Source: an uncultured Eubacteriales bacterium
GTDB lineage: Bacteria; Bacillota; Clostridia; Oscillospirales; Oscillospiraceae
Direction: 5' to 3'
Length of the DNA: 64,000 bases
Assembly (NCBI GenBank): GCA_900543625.1
Contig: UQSF01000011.1
Span: 1-64,000 of the forward strand
Part shown: piece by piece, positions 39,101-46,030 of the stretch
How positions within the stretch are numbered: position 1 is the first letter of the stretch
Layout of the letters: the number at the start of each line of letters is the position of its first letter
Position numbers and translations under genes: made by a program
The notes under the pieces: generated by a model
What the model was told of the DNA's origin: nothing
Seen by the model: only the letters and a program-made list of their open reading frames with translations
The model's database searches: none

Positions 39101-39165
39101 GTGCCGGGCAGAAGCGACAGCACCATGACCAGCGTCAGCAGCAGAGTCAAGATTCTCCTCTTCAT
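36112..39165 (-). CDS. Secreted Xaa-Pro dipeptidyl-peptidase (S15) with three SLH domains
   Basis: The 1017-residue protein has a signal peptide (MKRRILTLLLTLVMVLSLLP, cleavage near ALA-V). The X-Pro dipeptidyl-peptidase domain follows, with the serine motif GMTGRSYAGTTQ (~345), Asp/His region LIVHGLNDDNV and a C-terminal jelly-roll. Three S-layer homology repeats cover ~845-1017 (FTDVPADTELYAAVEWA, FTDVAADAYYADAVKWA, FADVAADAYYANAVAWA). It should sit on the cell wall and release Xaa-Pro dipeptides from proline-rich peptides. PepX is normally cytosolic in lactic acid bacteria, so the surface form is notable. Confidence 0.9.
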   Translation of the reverse strand: MKRRILTLLLTLVMVLSLLPGTALAVNDSSAPAVTYADLADINGTALVPDGAGENTELTVADAVRALLLWTGMTEQQLGSFPDDYLAQARSMGMIDADTDADAPCTLAAYRQMKAVADQMYDALHADKLQPLYMNGMAQPIFPYTTGEVTEGYSNDESDIIRYCVYVETNYDTDDDGKLDLVKALVQIPRAAMEGNYKAATIYEARPYITGCNESMNPGENLGSEGYDISKLYSQPDKRVPAGTATTAEAAANADSADWYYWNPSEWMYDYEDLNWYDYYLVRGFAVVECGGLGTKGSDGFETCGTDLEIDAFKCVIEWLHGDRVAYTDKTSNVAISADWSSGKVGMTGRSYAGTTQFGLATTGVAGLETIVPVAGIASWYEYTNSQGISTNSLVNYSERLGWYCNGRYLDPDDYATIAEKYGNYMYQIQQDQLKSNGDYSEHWATRDYTLDAENIKCPALIVHGLNDDNVRTKEFDLMYQAYQKAGVNVKLLLHQDAHLTPSYPAGNLEFYIDGESYNNVLNRWFSHYLCGVENGAENMAAVTAQSNVDASVWNTYDSWTTDESIVLSNADDTGTTTINSDYATQGINRRNWQNALTAGSTDVSAMYTMDVDADTVIKGSVAVSFTASADNYDAPETSSPRGTVDHDNYVGEETNALDHDNYVGAASADGAVTVSLPDGADLIDRDALMVSAMLVDIAPEGTTFPAYNTQGSYVPKTLTAGGAWMGGGLNNYDYAELNATDVSYKIIARGWMDLCNPGAGYDSASAGTKVALKVGENHDYTIYLQPNLYTVKEGHKLALVIYTYEPGKANYSQDYQITLENASVSAEIPVDEIPAVPALPFTDVPADTELYAAVEWAYFNNPQITAGVTETTFAPANTCTRAEIVTFLYRLAGEPDVSGTALPFTDVAADAYYADAVKWAVANGVTSGTSATTFSPNDTCTRAQAVTLLYNAAGAPAVSDTVSFADVAADAYYANAVAWAAANGVTAGTSATTFSPDDACSRGQIVRMLYRGDAQA

Positions 39166-39573
39166 GATAAGCCTTCTTTCTGTATGAGATTGGATTCTTC
39201 ACCGCCGGAGCAGCAGGAGTGCGCCGCAGACGGAAAAAATCTTATGTGCAGTTTACGTCTGAAATGTAAATTTTTCAATTGACAAAGCACACAAGGTTTT
39301 TGATGAATTTAATTTCATTATTCGTCGTATTATTAGTATATTCATACATGAATTATTTTTGATGCGGTTATATGCGCTTATTATAGGTCAGAAGGCCTAT
39401 ATATTCCAGCACTTTTCCAGCTTGCGGGCAATTGAGGAGTAACGGCGCACATTAGTATTTATTCATTCAATTTTTTGTTTTATTCGCACGCGGGCACTTG
39501 ACAGATACCCACCGGGGGTATATATTTGAAAATACCCCGGAGGGGTATATGGAAAGCGATGAGGTACTGACAT
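39166..39573. other. AT-rich divergent intergenic region with two promoters
   Basis: On the minus strand TTGAAA (39273-39278), 17 bases, TAAACT (39250-39255) can drive the peptidase gene. The copper operon promoter and operators lie at 39498-39550. Between them, roughly 39290-39480 is unusually AT-rich and I see no gene or stable fold in it. Confidence 0.55.
39498..39550 (+). promoter_or_regulatory. CsoR-controlled promoter with two operator palindromes
   Basis: TTGACA (39498-39503), 17 bases, TATATT (39521-39526). The spacer holds ATACCC-ACCG-GGGGTAT, matching CsoR operators (TACCC..GGGTA). A second palindrome, ATACCCCGGAGGGGTAT, lies at 39532-39548 just downstream. Bound CsoR would cover both the promoter and the start site, and copper would release it. 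Confidence 0.85.
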
Positions 39574-39891
39574 ATGGACGATGAGAAAAAAACCTGCTGC
39601 TGCGGCTGCTCGCAGCGCAAGAAGGAGCGCACGCCGGAGGAGTATACGCGCCTCATCCACCGGCTCAACCGCATTGAGGGGCAGATCCGCGGCATCCGCG
39701 GCATGGTCGAAAACGACGCCTACTGTCCGGATATCCTCGTGCAGTCGGCGGCGGCCGGCGCGGCGCTCAACGCATTTAACAAGGAGCTGCTGGCAAGCCA
39801 CATCCGCACCTGCGTCGTCGAGGACATCCGCGGCGGCAAAGATGAGGTGATCGACGAGCTGGTGGCGACGCTGCAAAAGCTCATGAAATGA
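39574..39891 (+). CDS. csoR: Copper-sensing repressor CsoR
   Basis: The 105-residue all-helical repressor has Cu(I) ligands Cys51, His76 and Cys80. Their spacing (25 and 4) is the same as in characterised CsoR proteins. LNRIEGQIRGIRGMVE is the typical helix 1. The N-terminal CCCGC cluster is an additional feature that could also bind metal. The stop overlaps a possible ATG of copA. Confidence 0.95.
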   Translation: MDDEKKTCCCGCSQRKKERTPEEYTRLIHRLNRIEGQIRGIRGMVENDAYCPDILVQSAAAGAALNAFNKELLASHIRTCVVEDIRGGKDEVIDELVATLQKLMK

Positions 39892-39914
39892 GCATTCCCG
39901 AAGGAGGGACGATC

Positions 39915-42431
39915 TTGAAACAATTTGATGTCACCGGCATGAGCTGCGCCGCCTGCTCGGCGCGCGTGGAAAAGGCGGTGTCGCACGTGCCTGGCGTGAC
40001 GGCGTGCGCGGTCAGCCTGCTGACAAATTCCATGGGCGTGGAGGGCACGGCGCCGGATCAGGCGATCATCGACGCGGTGCAGGCCGCGGGCTACGGCGCG
40101 TCCGTTCAGGGCGGGCAGACGCCCTCCGCGCCCGACGGCGACGCGCTCGCCGACCACGAGACGCCGAGACTGCGGCGCAGGCTCTGCTGGTCGCTGGGCT
40201 TTCTGCTCATCCTGATGTATTTTTCCATGGGGCACATGATGTGGGACTGGCCGCTGCCGGGCTTTTATGACGGCAACCACGTCGCCATGGGCCTGACGCA
40301 GCTGCTGCTGACGGTCATCATCATGGTCATCAACCAGAAGTTTTTCATCAGCGGCTACAAGGCGCTCTGGCATTGCGCGCCGAACATGGACACGCTCGTG
40401 GCGCTCGGCGCGACGGCGGCGTTTGTCTACAGCACGTATGCGCTCTTTGCCATGACGGGCGCGCAGGTGCGCGGCGATGCGCAGGCCGTCATGGGCTATA
40501 TGCATGATTTTTACTTTGAGTCCGCCGCCATGATCCTCACGCTCATCACGGTGGGCAAGACGCTTGAGGCGCGCGCCAAGGGCAAGACGACCGACGCGCT
40601 GCGCAGCCTCCTGCAGCTCGCGCCCAAGACCGCGACCGTGGAGCGCGGCGGCGCGGAGCTGACCGTGCCGATCGAGCAGGTGCGCCTGGGCGACGTGTTT
40701 CTCGTGCGGCCGGGGGAGCGCATCCCGGTCGACGGTGTGGTGCTCGACGGCACGAGCGCGGTCAACGAGGCGGCGCTCACCGGCGAGAGCATCCCGGCCG
40801 ACAAAGCGCCGGGCGCAGCCGTGTCGGCCGCGACGGTGAACCAGTCCGGCTTTCTCAAATGCCGCGCCACGCGCGTCGGCGAGGACACGACCCTTGCGCA
40901 GATCATCCGCATGGTGCGCGACGCGGCGGCGACGAAAGCGCCGATCGCCAAGATCGCGGACAAGGTGTCCGGCGTGTTCGTGCCGGCGGTCATGGGTGCT
41001 GCGCTCGTGACGTTTCTCGTCTGGCTGCTGCTCGGGCGCAGCGTGGGCTACGCGCTTGCGCGCGGCATCTCGGTGCTGGTCATCAGCTGCCCGTGCGCGC
41101 TCGGCCTCGCCACGCCGGTGGCGATCATGGTCGGCAGCGGCGTGGGCGCGAAAAACGGCGTCCTGTTCAAGACGGCGGCCTCCCTTGAGGAGACCGGCCG
41201 CATTCAGATCGTCGCGCTCGACAAGACCGGCACCGTCACCTCCGGCGAGCCCACGGTGACGGACATCTGCCCTGCCCCGGGCGTGACGGAGGCAGAGCTG
41301 CTGGGCGCGGCCTGCGCGCTCGAGCAAAAGAGCGAGCACCCGCTGGCCAAGGCCGTGCTGCGCCGCGCGCAGGCGGACGGGCTGACCGCCGCCGAGGTGA
41401 CGGCGTTTCAGGCGCTGCCGGGCAGCGGGCTCCAGGCCATGCTCGACGGGCAGAAGCTTTGCGGCGGCAATGCGGACTTCATCCGCACCGCGGCGGCGCT
41501 CCCCGATGTCGTTTCGGTGCGCGCAGAGCAGCTCGCGGAGGAAGGCAAGACGCCGCTCTTTTTCGCGCGCGGCGGCAAGCTTCTCGGCGTCATCGCCGTC
41601 GCGGACGTGCTCAAGCCCGACAGTCCGCAGGCCATCCGTGCGCTGCAGAATATGGGCATCCGCGTCGTCATGCTCACGGGCGACAATGCGCGCACGGCCG
41701 AGGCCATCGGCGCGCAGGCGGGCGTGGACGAGGTGATCGCGGGCGTGCTGCCTGACGGCAAGGAGCGCGAGATCCGCCGCCTGAGCGCGCGCGGCAAGGT
41801 CGCCATGGTCGGCGACGGCATCAATGACGCACCGGCGCTCACGCGCGCGGACGTCGGCATCGCCATCGGCGCGGGTACGGACGTGGCCATCGACGCGGCC
41901 GACGTCGTGCTCGTCAACAGCCGCCTGAGCGATGTTCCGGCGGCCATCCGGCTCAGCCGCGCAACGCTGCGCAACATCCACGAAAACCTGTTCTGGGCAT
42001 TTTTCTACAACACCATCGGCATCCCCATCGCGGCGGGTGTGTTCGTTCCGCTCGGCCTGACGCTCAGCCCCATGCTCGGCGCGGCGGCCATGAGCCTGTC
42101 GAGCTTTTGCGTGGTCACGAACGCCCTGCGCCTGAACCTGTTTGACCTGCACGATGCACGTCGTGATCACAAACGTGCAAGCCATCTCAAAGAAGTACCG
42201 GAAATCAAGGAGGAAACCACAATGAAAAAGACCATTTCAATCGAAGGCATGATGTGCCCGCACTGCGAGGCGACCGTGAAGAAGGCGCTTGAGGCGCTGC
42301 CGGAAGTCACGGAGGCCGCCGTCAGCCACACGGCGGGCACCGCCGTCGTGACGCTCAGCGCGCCGGTGGACGACGCCGCGCTCAAGGCCGCGGTCGAGGC
42401 CAAGGACTACACCGTCACCGGCATCGCGTAA
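39915..42431 (+). CDS. copA: Copper-translocating P1B-type ATPase fused in frame to CopZ
   Basis: The 838-residue product pumps Cu(I) out of the cell. Order: HMA domain with GMSCAAC (~7-13), eight membrane segments, the ion motif SCPCALG, phosphorylation site DKTGT, and GDGINDAPAL. Core CopA ends near residue 755. The same frame then runs without a stop through KEVPEIKEET into a second HMA domain that is a full CopZ chaperone. The start is taken as TTG 39915, which has AAGGAGG eight bases before it; ATG 39888 overlapping the csoR stop is an alternative. Confidence 0.93.
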   Translation: MKQFDVTGMSCAACSARVEKAVSHVPGVTACAVSLLTNSMGVEGTAPDQAIIDAVQAAGYGASVQGGQTPSAPDGDALADHETPRLRRRLCWSLGFLLILMYFSMGHMMWDWPLPGFYDGNHVAMGLTQLLLTVIIMVINQKFFISGYKALWHCAPNMDTLVALGATAAFVYSTYALFAMTGAQVRGDAQAVMGYMHDFYFESAAMILTLITVGKTLEARAKGKTTDALRSLLQLAPKTATVERGGAELTVPIEQVRLGDVFLVRPGERIPVDGVVLDGTSAVNEAALTGESIPADKAPGAAVSAATVNQSGFLKCRATRVGEDTTLAQIIRMVRDAAATKAPIAKIADKVSGVFVPAVMGAALVTFLVWLLLGRSVGYALARGISVLVISCPCALGLATPVAIMVGSGVGAKNGVLFKTAASLEETGRIQIVALDKTGTVTSGEPTVTDICPAPGVTEAELLGAACALEQKSEHPLAKAVLRRAQADGLTAAEVTAFQALPGSGLQAMLDGQKLCGGNADFIRTAAALPDVVSVRAEQLAEEGKTPLFFARGGKLLGVIAVADVLKPDSPQAIRALQNMGIRVVMLTGDNARTAEAIGAQAGVDEVIAGVLPDGKEREIRRLSARGKVAMVGDGINDAPALTRADVGIAIGAGTDVAIDAADVVLVNSRLSDVPAAIRLSRATLRNIHENLFWAFFYNTIGIPIAAGVFVPLGLTLSPMLGAAAMSLSSFCVVTNALRLNLFDLHDARRDHKRASHLKEVPEIKEETTMKKTISIEGMMCPHCEATVKKALEALPEVTEAAVSHTAGTAVVTLSAPVDDAALKAAVEAKDYTVTGIA
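42222..42431 (+). CDS. copZ: Copper chaperone CopZ, nested in the 3' end of copA
   Basis: The 69-residue HMA protein has the metal motif GMMCPHC near its N-terminus. AAGGAGG (42207-42213) is correctly placed before ATG 42222, in the same reading frame as copA. So the chaperone can be made alone by internal initiation and also as the C-terminal domain of CopA. CopZ carries Cu(I) to CopA and CsoR in the cytosol. Confidence 0.82.
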   Translation: MKKTISIEGMMCPHCEATVKKALEALPEVTEAAVSHTAGTAVVTLSAPVDDAALKAAVEAKDYTVTGIA

Positions 42432-42447
42432 GCGCATCAGAGCACGG

Positions 42448-42479
42448 CAAAGGCGTCCCCGTCCGGGGACGCCTTTGCT
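42448..42479 (+). terminator. Terminator of the copper operon
   Basis: GCAAAGGCGTCCCC/GGGGACGCCTTTGC hairpin followed by TGTCTTTCG; weak T-tract. Confidence 0.7.
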
Positions 42480-42569
42480 GTCTTTCGTTAGCGGCTCATG
42501 GCAGACGGCCGCCGCCCATGCACGCCGCCGCGCTTCGATCCGCCCGGGCGGGAAGCGTGGGGCGCGGTG

Positions 42570-43451
42570 TCAGCGCAGCGCCTGCAGCGCGCCGTCGATG
42601 CGGCTGAGGAGCATGTCCGGCTTCGTGCCGCGCCATACATGGATCCGGTGCAGCAGCCGGAGCGTTTCCGGCTCGCCCTTGACCAGACGGTTCGCGCCGC
42701 CCTCGGTCGTGACCGTGACCTGAACGCCCAGTGCCTGCAGCACGCGCTCCGACAGCTCGGAATACGCGCCGTTGGGATAGGTGAACACGGGCAGCGGCGT
42801 GCCCGGCAGCCCGGCAAGCTGCTCTTGCGCGCGCGTGTAATCCTGCGTCAGCGCGGCGATGTAGTCGGACTCGGCTTCGCCGCGCATTTGCAGCACGCCG
42901 CGGCGGCAGCCCGCTCCGTCGACTGCGGTGACTTGGTGCATATCATAGGAGTGGGTCGTGACCGTCAGGACGCCGCGCGCGACCCACGGGCGTGCATCCT
43001 CGAGCGAGAAGTGCGGCGTGATCGGGATATCGGTGTCCTTGTAGGTCGTGCGGCCGATGGAGACGCCGATCACGGCGATGTTGGCGCAAAAGCCGTATTT
43101 TTCGAGCAGCGGCGCCGCCAGATCCAGATTGTTCTGATAGCCGTCGTCCATGGTGATGAGCAGGGGCTTTTCCGGCAGCTTGCCGTCCCCGTTGACAAAT
43201 TCGATCAGATCGGCATAGCCGACGGACGTATAGCCCGCGTCCCGCAGGGCGCTGAGCTGACGCGCAAACTCGGATGCCGGCGTGCACAGGGAGCCGGTGT
43301 CCGCTTCGTCTTCGGTGAAGGCGTGGTACATGAGGATCGCGACATCGGCGGTTTCGGTGCGCGGGGCACAGGCCGTTACAAGGATGGCCAGCAGCACGCA
43401 GAGCCCCAGCAGGGCGGCAAGCGCGGCGGCGGCCCGTTTTCTCATCGACAT
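42570..43451 (-). CDS. Polysaccharide deacetylase-like lipoprotein
   Basis: The 293-residue protein has an N-terminal hydrophobic segment with lipobox VTAC28, so it is probably a lipoprotein. The NodB-type domain shows VAILMYHAF, the metal-binding LITMDDGYQNN and THSYDMH, followed by FTYPNGAYSE. Such enzymes remove acetyl groups from peptidoglycan or other glycans outside the membrane. ATG 43451 follows AAGGAG. Confidence 0.88.
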   Translation of the reverse strand: MSMRKRAAAALAALLGLCVLLAILVTACAPRTETADVAILMYHAFTEDEADTGSLCTPASEFARQLSALRDAGYTSVGYADLIEFVNGDGKLPEKPLLITMDDGYQNNLDLAAPLLEKYGFCANIAVIGVSIGRTTYKDTDIPITPHFSLEDARPWVARGVLTVTTHSYDMHQVTAVDGAGCRRGVLQMRGEAESDYIAALTQDYTRAQEQLAGLPGTPLPVFTYPNGAYSELSERVLQALGVQVTVTTEGGANRLVKGEPETLRLLHRIHVWRGTKPDMLLSRIDGALQALR

Positions 43452-43588
43452 GGCAGACTCCTTGCAGTGTTATAAAAGGCAGACATCCGTGCCCGCCTTT
43501 CCAAAAGCTGCATATATTATACCATGCGGCACGCCGCGCCGCAAGGCACAAGCGCCTTACGCGCCGTCGGATGCCCGGCGCATAAAAA

Positions 43589-43621
43589 AATAACCGGATC
43601 ACCATCGGTGATCCGGTTATT
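43589..43621 (-). terminator. Terminator of the tRNA-Arg(ACG) transcript
   Basis: AATAACCGGATCACC/GGTGATCCGGTTATT with seven T on the minus strand. Confidence 0.85.
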
Positions 43622-43697
43622 GGCACGCCGTGAGGGATTCGAACCCCCGGCCTTCTGGTCCGTAGCCAGACGCTCTATCCAGCTGAGCTAACGGCGC
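43621..43697 (-). tRNA. tRNA-Arg (anticodon ACG)
   Basis: A 77-base gene with encoded CCA. The acceptor stem is GCGCCGT/ACGGCGT, the anticodon loop CTACGGA and the T-arm GGTTCGAATCC. It requires A34-to-inosine editing to read CGN codons. Confidence 0.96.
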
Positions 43698-43786
43698 TTA
43701 GTGCGCTCCTAACGCGCCTAAGTATAATAGCATAGCCCTGCCGGAATTGCAAGCCCTTTTTTAAAAATATTTTCCCCGTCGCGTTT

Positions 43787-43984
43787 TTACCAGCCCATCG
43801 TGTCGCGGATCGTGTCCGTCACGTCGCTGACCGTGCGCACGGCGTCGGCCACGATGCCGTTGGCGCGCTTTTTCTGCGGCTGCATCATCAGGCCCGCCGC
43901 CGCGCCGACCGCCATGCCGACGCCCAGCCCGATGCCCATGCCCTTGGCAAACTGCGCGGCGCACATTTTGCTGTCTCTGCTCAT
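43787..43984 (-). CDS. Small YtxH-like membrane-associated protein
   Basis: The 65-residue product starts at ATG 43984 after AAGGAGG. A Gly/Ala-rich hydrophobic helix (GIGLGVGMAVGAAAGLMM, ~16-33) is followed by basic residues and an amphipathic helix (VSDVTDTIRDTMGW). This layout resembles YtxH/general stress-like small proteins. The family is uncertain. Confidence 0.65.
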   Translation of the reverse strand: MSRDSKMCAAQFAKGMGIGLGVGMAVGAAAGLMMQPQKKRANGIVADAVRTVSDVTDTIRDTMGW

Positions 43985-44076
43985 GCTTTTGCCTCCTTCC
44001 GCAGCAAGGCTGCTGCGCGGATAGTATGCGCGCGGCGCGAAAAGCCATGCGCGGCACGCAAATGCAGTTTCTGGAT

Positions 44077-44106
44077 TGCTTCCCGCCCGCTGTCGGTGGT
44101 ATACTA
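44077..44106 (+). promoter_or_regulatory. Promoter of the ymdB operon
   Basis: TTGCTT (44077-44082), 18 bases, TATACT (44101-44106). Confidence 0.5.
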
Positions 44107-44156
44107 CTTTTACGATAGCTTTCAAATTTTCTTCCGATCGAATGGGAGGGACAGGT

Positions 44157-44930
44157 ATGATCCTGCGTATTCTGGCCGTGGGCGACGTTGTGGGCGCGCC
44201 CGGCCTTGCATTTTTGGCCGAGCACCTGCGCGCCTTCAAGGAGCAGGAGCACATCGATTTCACGGTCGTCAACGGCGAAAACGCCAACGTCGTCGGCGTC
44301 ACGCCAAAGCAGGCGGATGCGATCTTTGCCGCCGGCGCGGACGTCGTCACGCTCGGCAACCACACGTGGATGCGCTACGAGCTGCAGCCGTATCTCGAGC
44401 AGAAAAAGCGCATCCTGCGTCCGGCAAACTTCGCGCCGCAGTGCCCGGGGCGCGGCTGGGGCGAGTATTCCGTGCGCGGCGGGCCGATCTGCGTCATCAA
44501 CCTCATGGGGCGCTTCACGCTCGATGCGAACACGGATAACCCGTTTCTCGTCGTGGACGACATTCTGGAGCAGACGCAGGCGAAGATCATCCTCGTCGAC
44601 ATGCACGCCGAGGCCACGAGCGAAAAGCGCGCCATGGGCTTTTATCTCGACGGGCGCGTGACGGCCGTCTGGGGCACGCACACGCACGTGCAGACCTCGG
44701 ACGCCGAGGTGCTGCCCGAGGGCACGGGCTACCTGACCGACCTCGGCATGACGGGGCCGGCCAACGCCGTGCTCGGCATCGCGCCGGAGCAGTCGATCGG
44801 CAAGTTCCTCGGTGACCCGCCGCGCCGCTATGAGGCCGCCATGGGCGCGGCCAAGCTCGAGGGCGCGATCTTTGAGGTTGACAGCGACACCGGCCTGTGC
44901 CGCGATGTGCGGCCGGTGCGCCTGAGATGA
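44157..44930 (+). CDS. ymdB: YmdB-like metallophosphoesterase (TIGR00282)
   Basis: The 257-residue protein matches the YmdB family: ILAVGDVVGAPG, VVNGENANVVGVTP, TLGNHTWMR, and the metal-binding WGTHTHVQTSD and LTDLGMTGP. In Bacillus YmdB is a phosphodiesterase for 2',3'-cyclic nucleotides that affects biofilm and sporulation decisions. ATG 44157 follows GGGAGG. It overlaps the next gene as ATGA, so it belongs to a three-gene coupled operon with SbcD-like and AAA proteins. Confidence 0.93.
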   Translation: MILRILAVGDVVGAPGLAFLAEHLRAFKEQEHIDFTVVNGENANVVGVTPKQADAIFAAGADVVTLGNHTWMRYELQPYLEQKKRILRPANFAPQCPGRGWGEYSVRGGPICVINLMGRFTLDANTDNPFLVVDDILEQTQAKIILVDMHAEATSEKRAMGFYLDGRVTAVWGTHTHVQTSDAEVLPEGTGYLTDLGMTGPANAVLGIAPEQSIGKFLGDPPRRYEAAMGAAKLEGAIFEVDSDTGLCRDVRPVRLR

Positions 44931-46030
44931 GCGTGCGCATTCTGCACGCGGCGGATCTGCACCTTGATTCGCCGTTTGAGGCGCTCTCCGGCGCGCAGGC
45001 GGCGCAGCGCCGCCGGGAGCAGCGCGACCTTCTGCGCGCCCTGCCGGAGCTGGCCAGGGCGCACGGCGCGCAGATCATCCTGCTCGCGGGCGACCTGCTC
45101 GACAGCGGCAGCCCCTATCCCGAGACGGCGAAGGCGCTCGCCGAGACGTTTGCCGGCTGCGCTTCGGAGGTGTTTCTCGCGCCCGGAAACCACGACTATT
45201 ACAGCGCGGGCGCGCCGTATGCGCGCCTGACGTTTCCGGAGAACGTACATATCTTCCGCACACAGCGCATCGAGGCCGTCGCGCTGCCGGAGCTGGGCGT
45301 GCGCGTCTGGGGCGCGGCGTTTACCGACAGCCGCTGTCCCGCGCTGCTGCGGGGATTTTCCGTGCCGAAAGAGCCGGGGCTGCTGGACGTTTTGTGTATG
45401 CACGCGGAGGTGGGAAATCCCGCCTCGGCGTATAACCCCGTGTCGGCGGCGGACCTTGCGCACAGCGGGCTGGACTACGCCGCCTTCGGCCACACGCACC
45501 GCTTCGGCGGCGTGCAGCGCGCCGGGGGCACGGTGTATGCGTGGCCGGGCTGCATGGAAGGGCGCGGCTTTGACGAGACAGGGGAAAAGGGCGTGCTGCT
45601 CGTGGACGTCGCCGCAGGCGATGTGCAGGCGCAGTTTTTGCCCGTGCCCGGGCGGCGGTATGAGATCCTGCGCGTCGATGTCACGGATGCAGACCCCATG
45701 CAGGCGGTGTGTGCCGCGCTGCCGGAGGGGGCTGCGCGCAATATCTTCCGCATCGTGCTCACGGGTGAGACCGACCGCGTACCGAGCCCCGCTGCGCTGC
45801 GCGCAGCGCTCGAGGGGCAGGTGTTCGCCATGCAGCTGCGCGACGAGACGCGCGCATGCCGGGATCTCTGGGCGCGCGCGGGTGAGGGCACGCTGCGCGG
45901 ACAGTTTCTCGCGCAGCTCAAGCAAAAATACGACGCGGCGGACTCCGACCGCGACCGAGAGACGATCGTCATGGCCGCGCGCTGGGGGCTCGCGGCACTG
46001 GACCACGATGAGGAGGTGGTGACGCTGTGA
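44927..46030 (+). CDS. SbcD/YhaO-like DNA repair exonuclease (metallophosphoesterase)
   Basis: The 367-residue protein starts with the Mre11/SbcD core: ILHAADLHLDSPFE, LLAGDLLDSG, APGNHDYYSAG and FGHTHRFGGV. The C-terminal half (~250-367) is helical and would hold the ATPase. It is translationally coupled to both neighbours. The next gene encodes the matching SMC-like ATPase, so the two should form a DNA-end-processing nuclease like YhaO-YhaN. Confidence 0.9.
   Translation: MSVRILHAADLHLDSPFEALSGAQAAQRRREQRDLLRALPELARAHGAQIILLAGDLLDSGSPYPETAKALAETFAGCASEVFLAPGNHDYYSAGAPYARLTFPENVHIFRTQRIEAVALPELGVRVWGAAFTDSRCPALLRGFSVPKEPGLLDVLCMHAEVGNPASAYNPVSAADLAHSGLDYAAFGHTHRFGGVQRAGGTVYAWPGCMEGRGFDETGEKGVLLVDVAAGDVQAQFLPVPGRRYEILRVDVTDADPMQAVCAALPEGAARNIFRIVLTGETDRVPSPAALRAALEGQVFAMQLRDETRACRDLWARAGEGTLRGQFLAQLKQKYDAADSDRDRETIVMAARWGLAALDHDEEVVTL

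Noticed and set aside
35920..39282. A 1120-codon open frame on the plus strand opposite the SLH peptidase
   Set aside because: Composition is Val/Gly/His-rich and without domains; the opposite strand has a signal peptide, catalytic motifs and SLH repeats.
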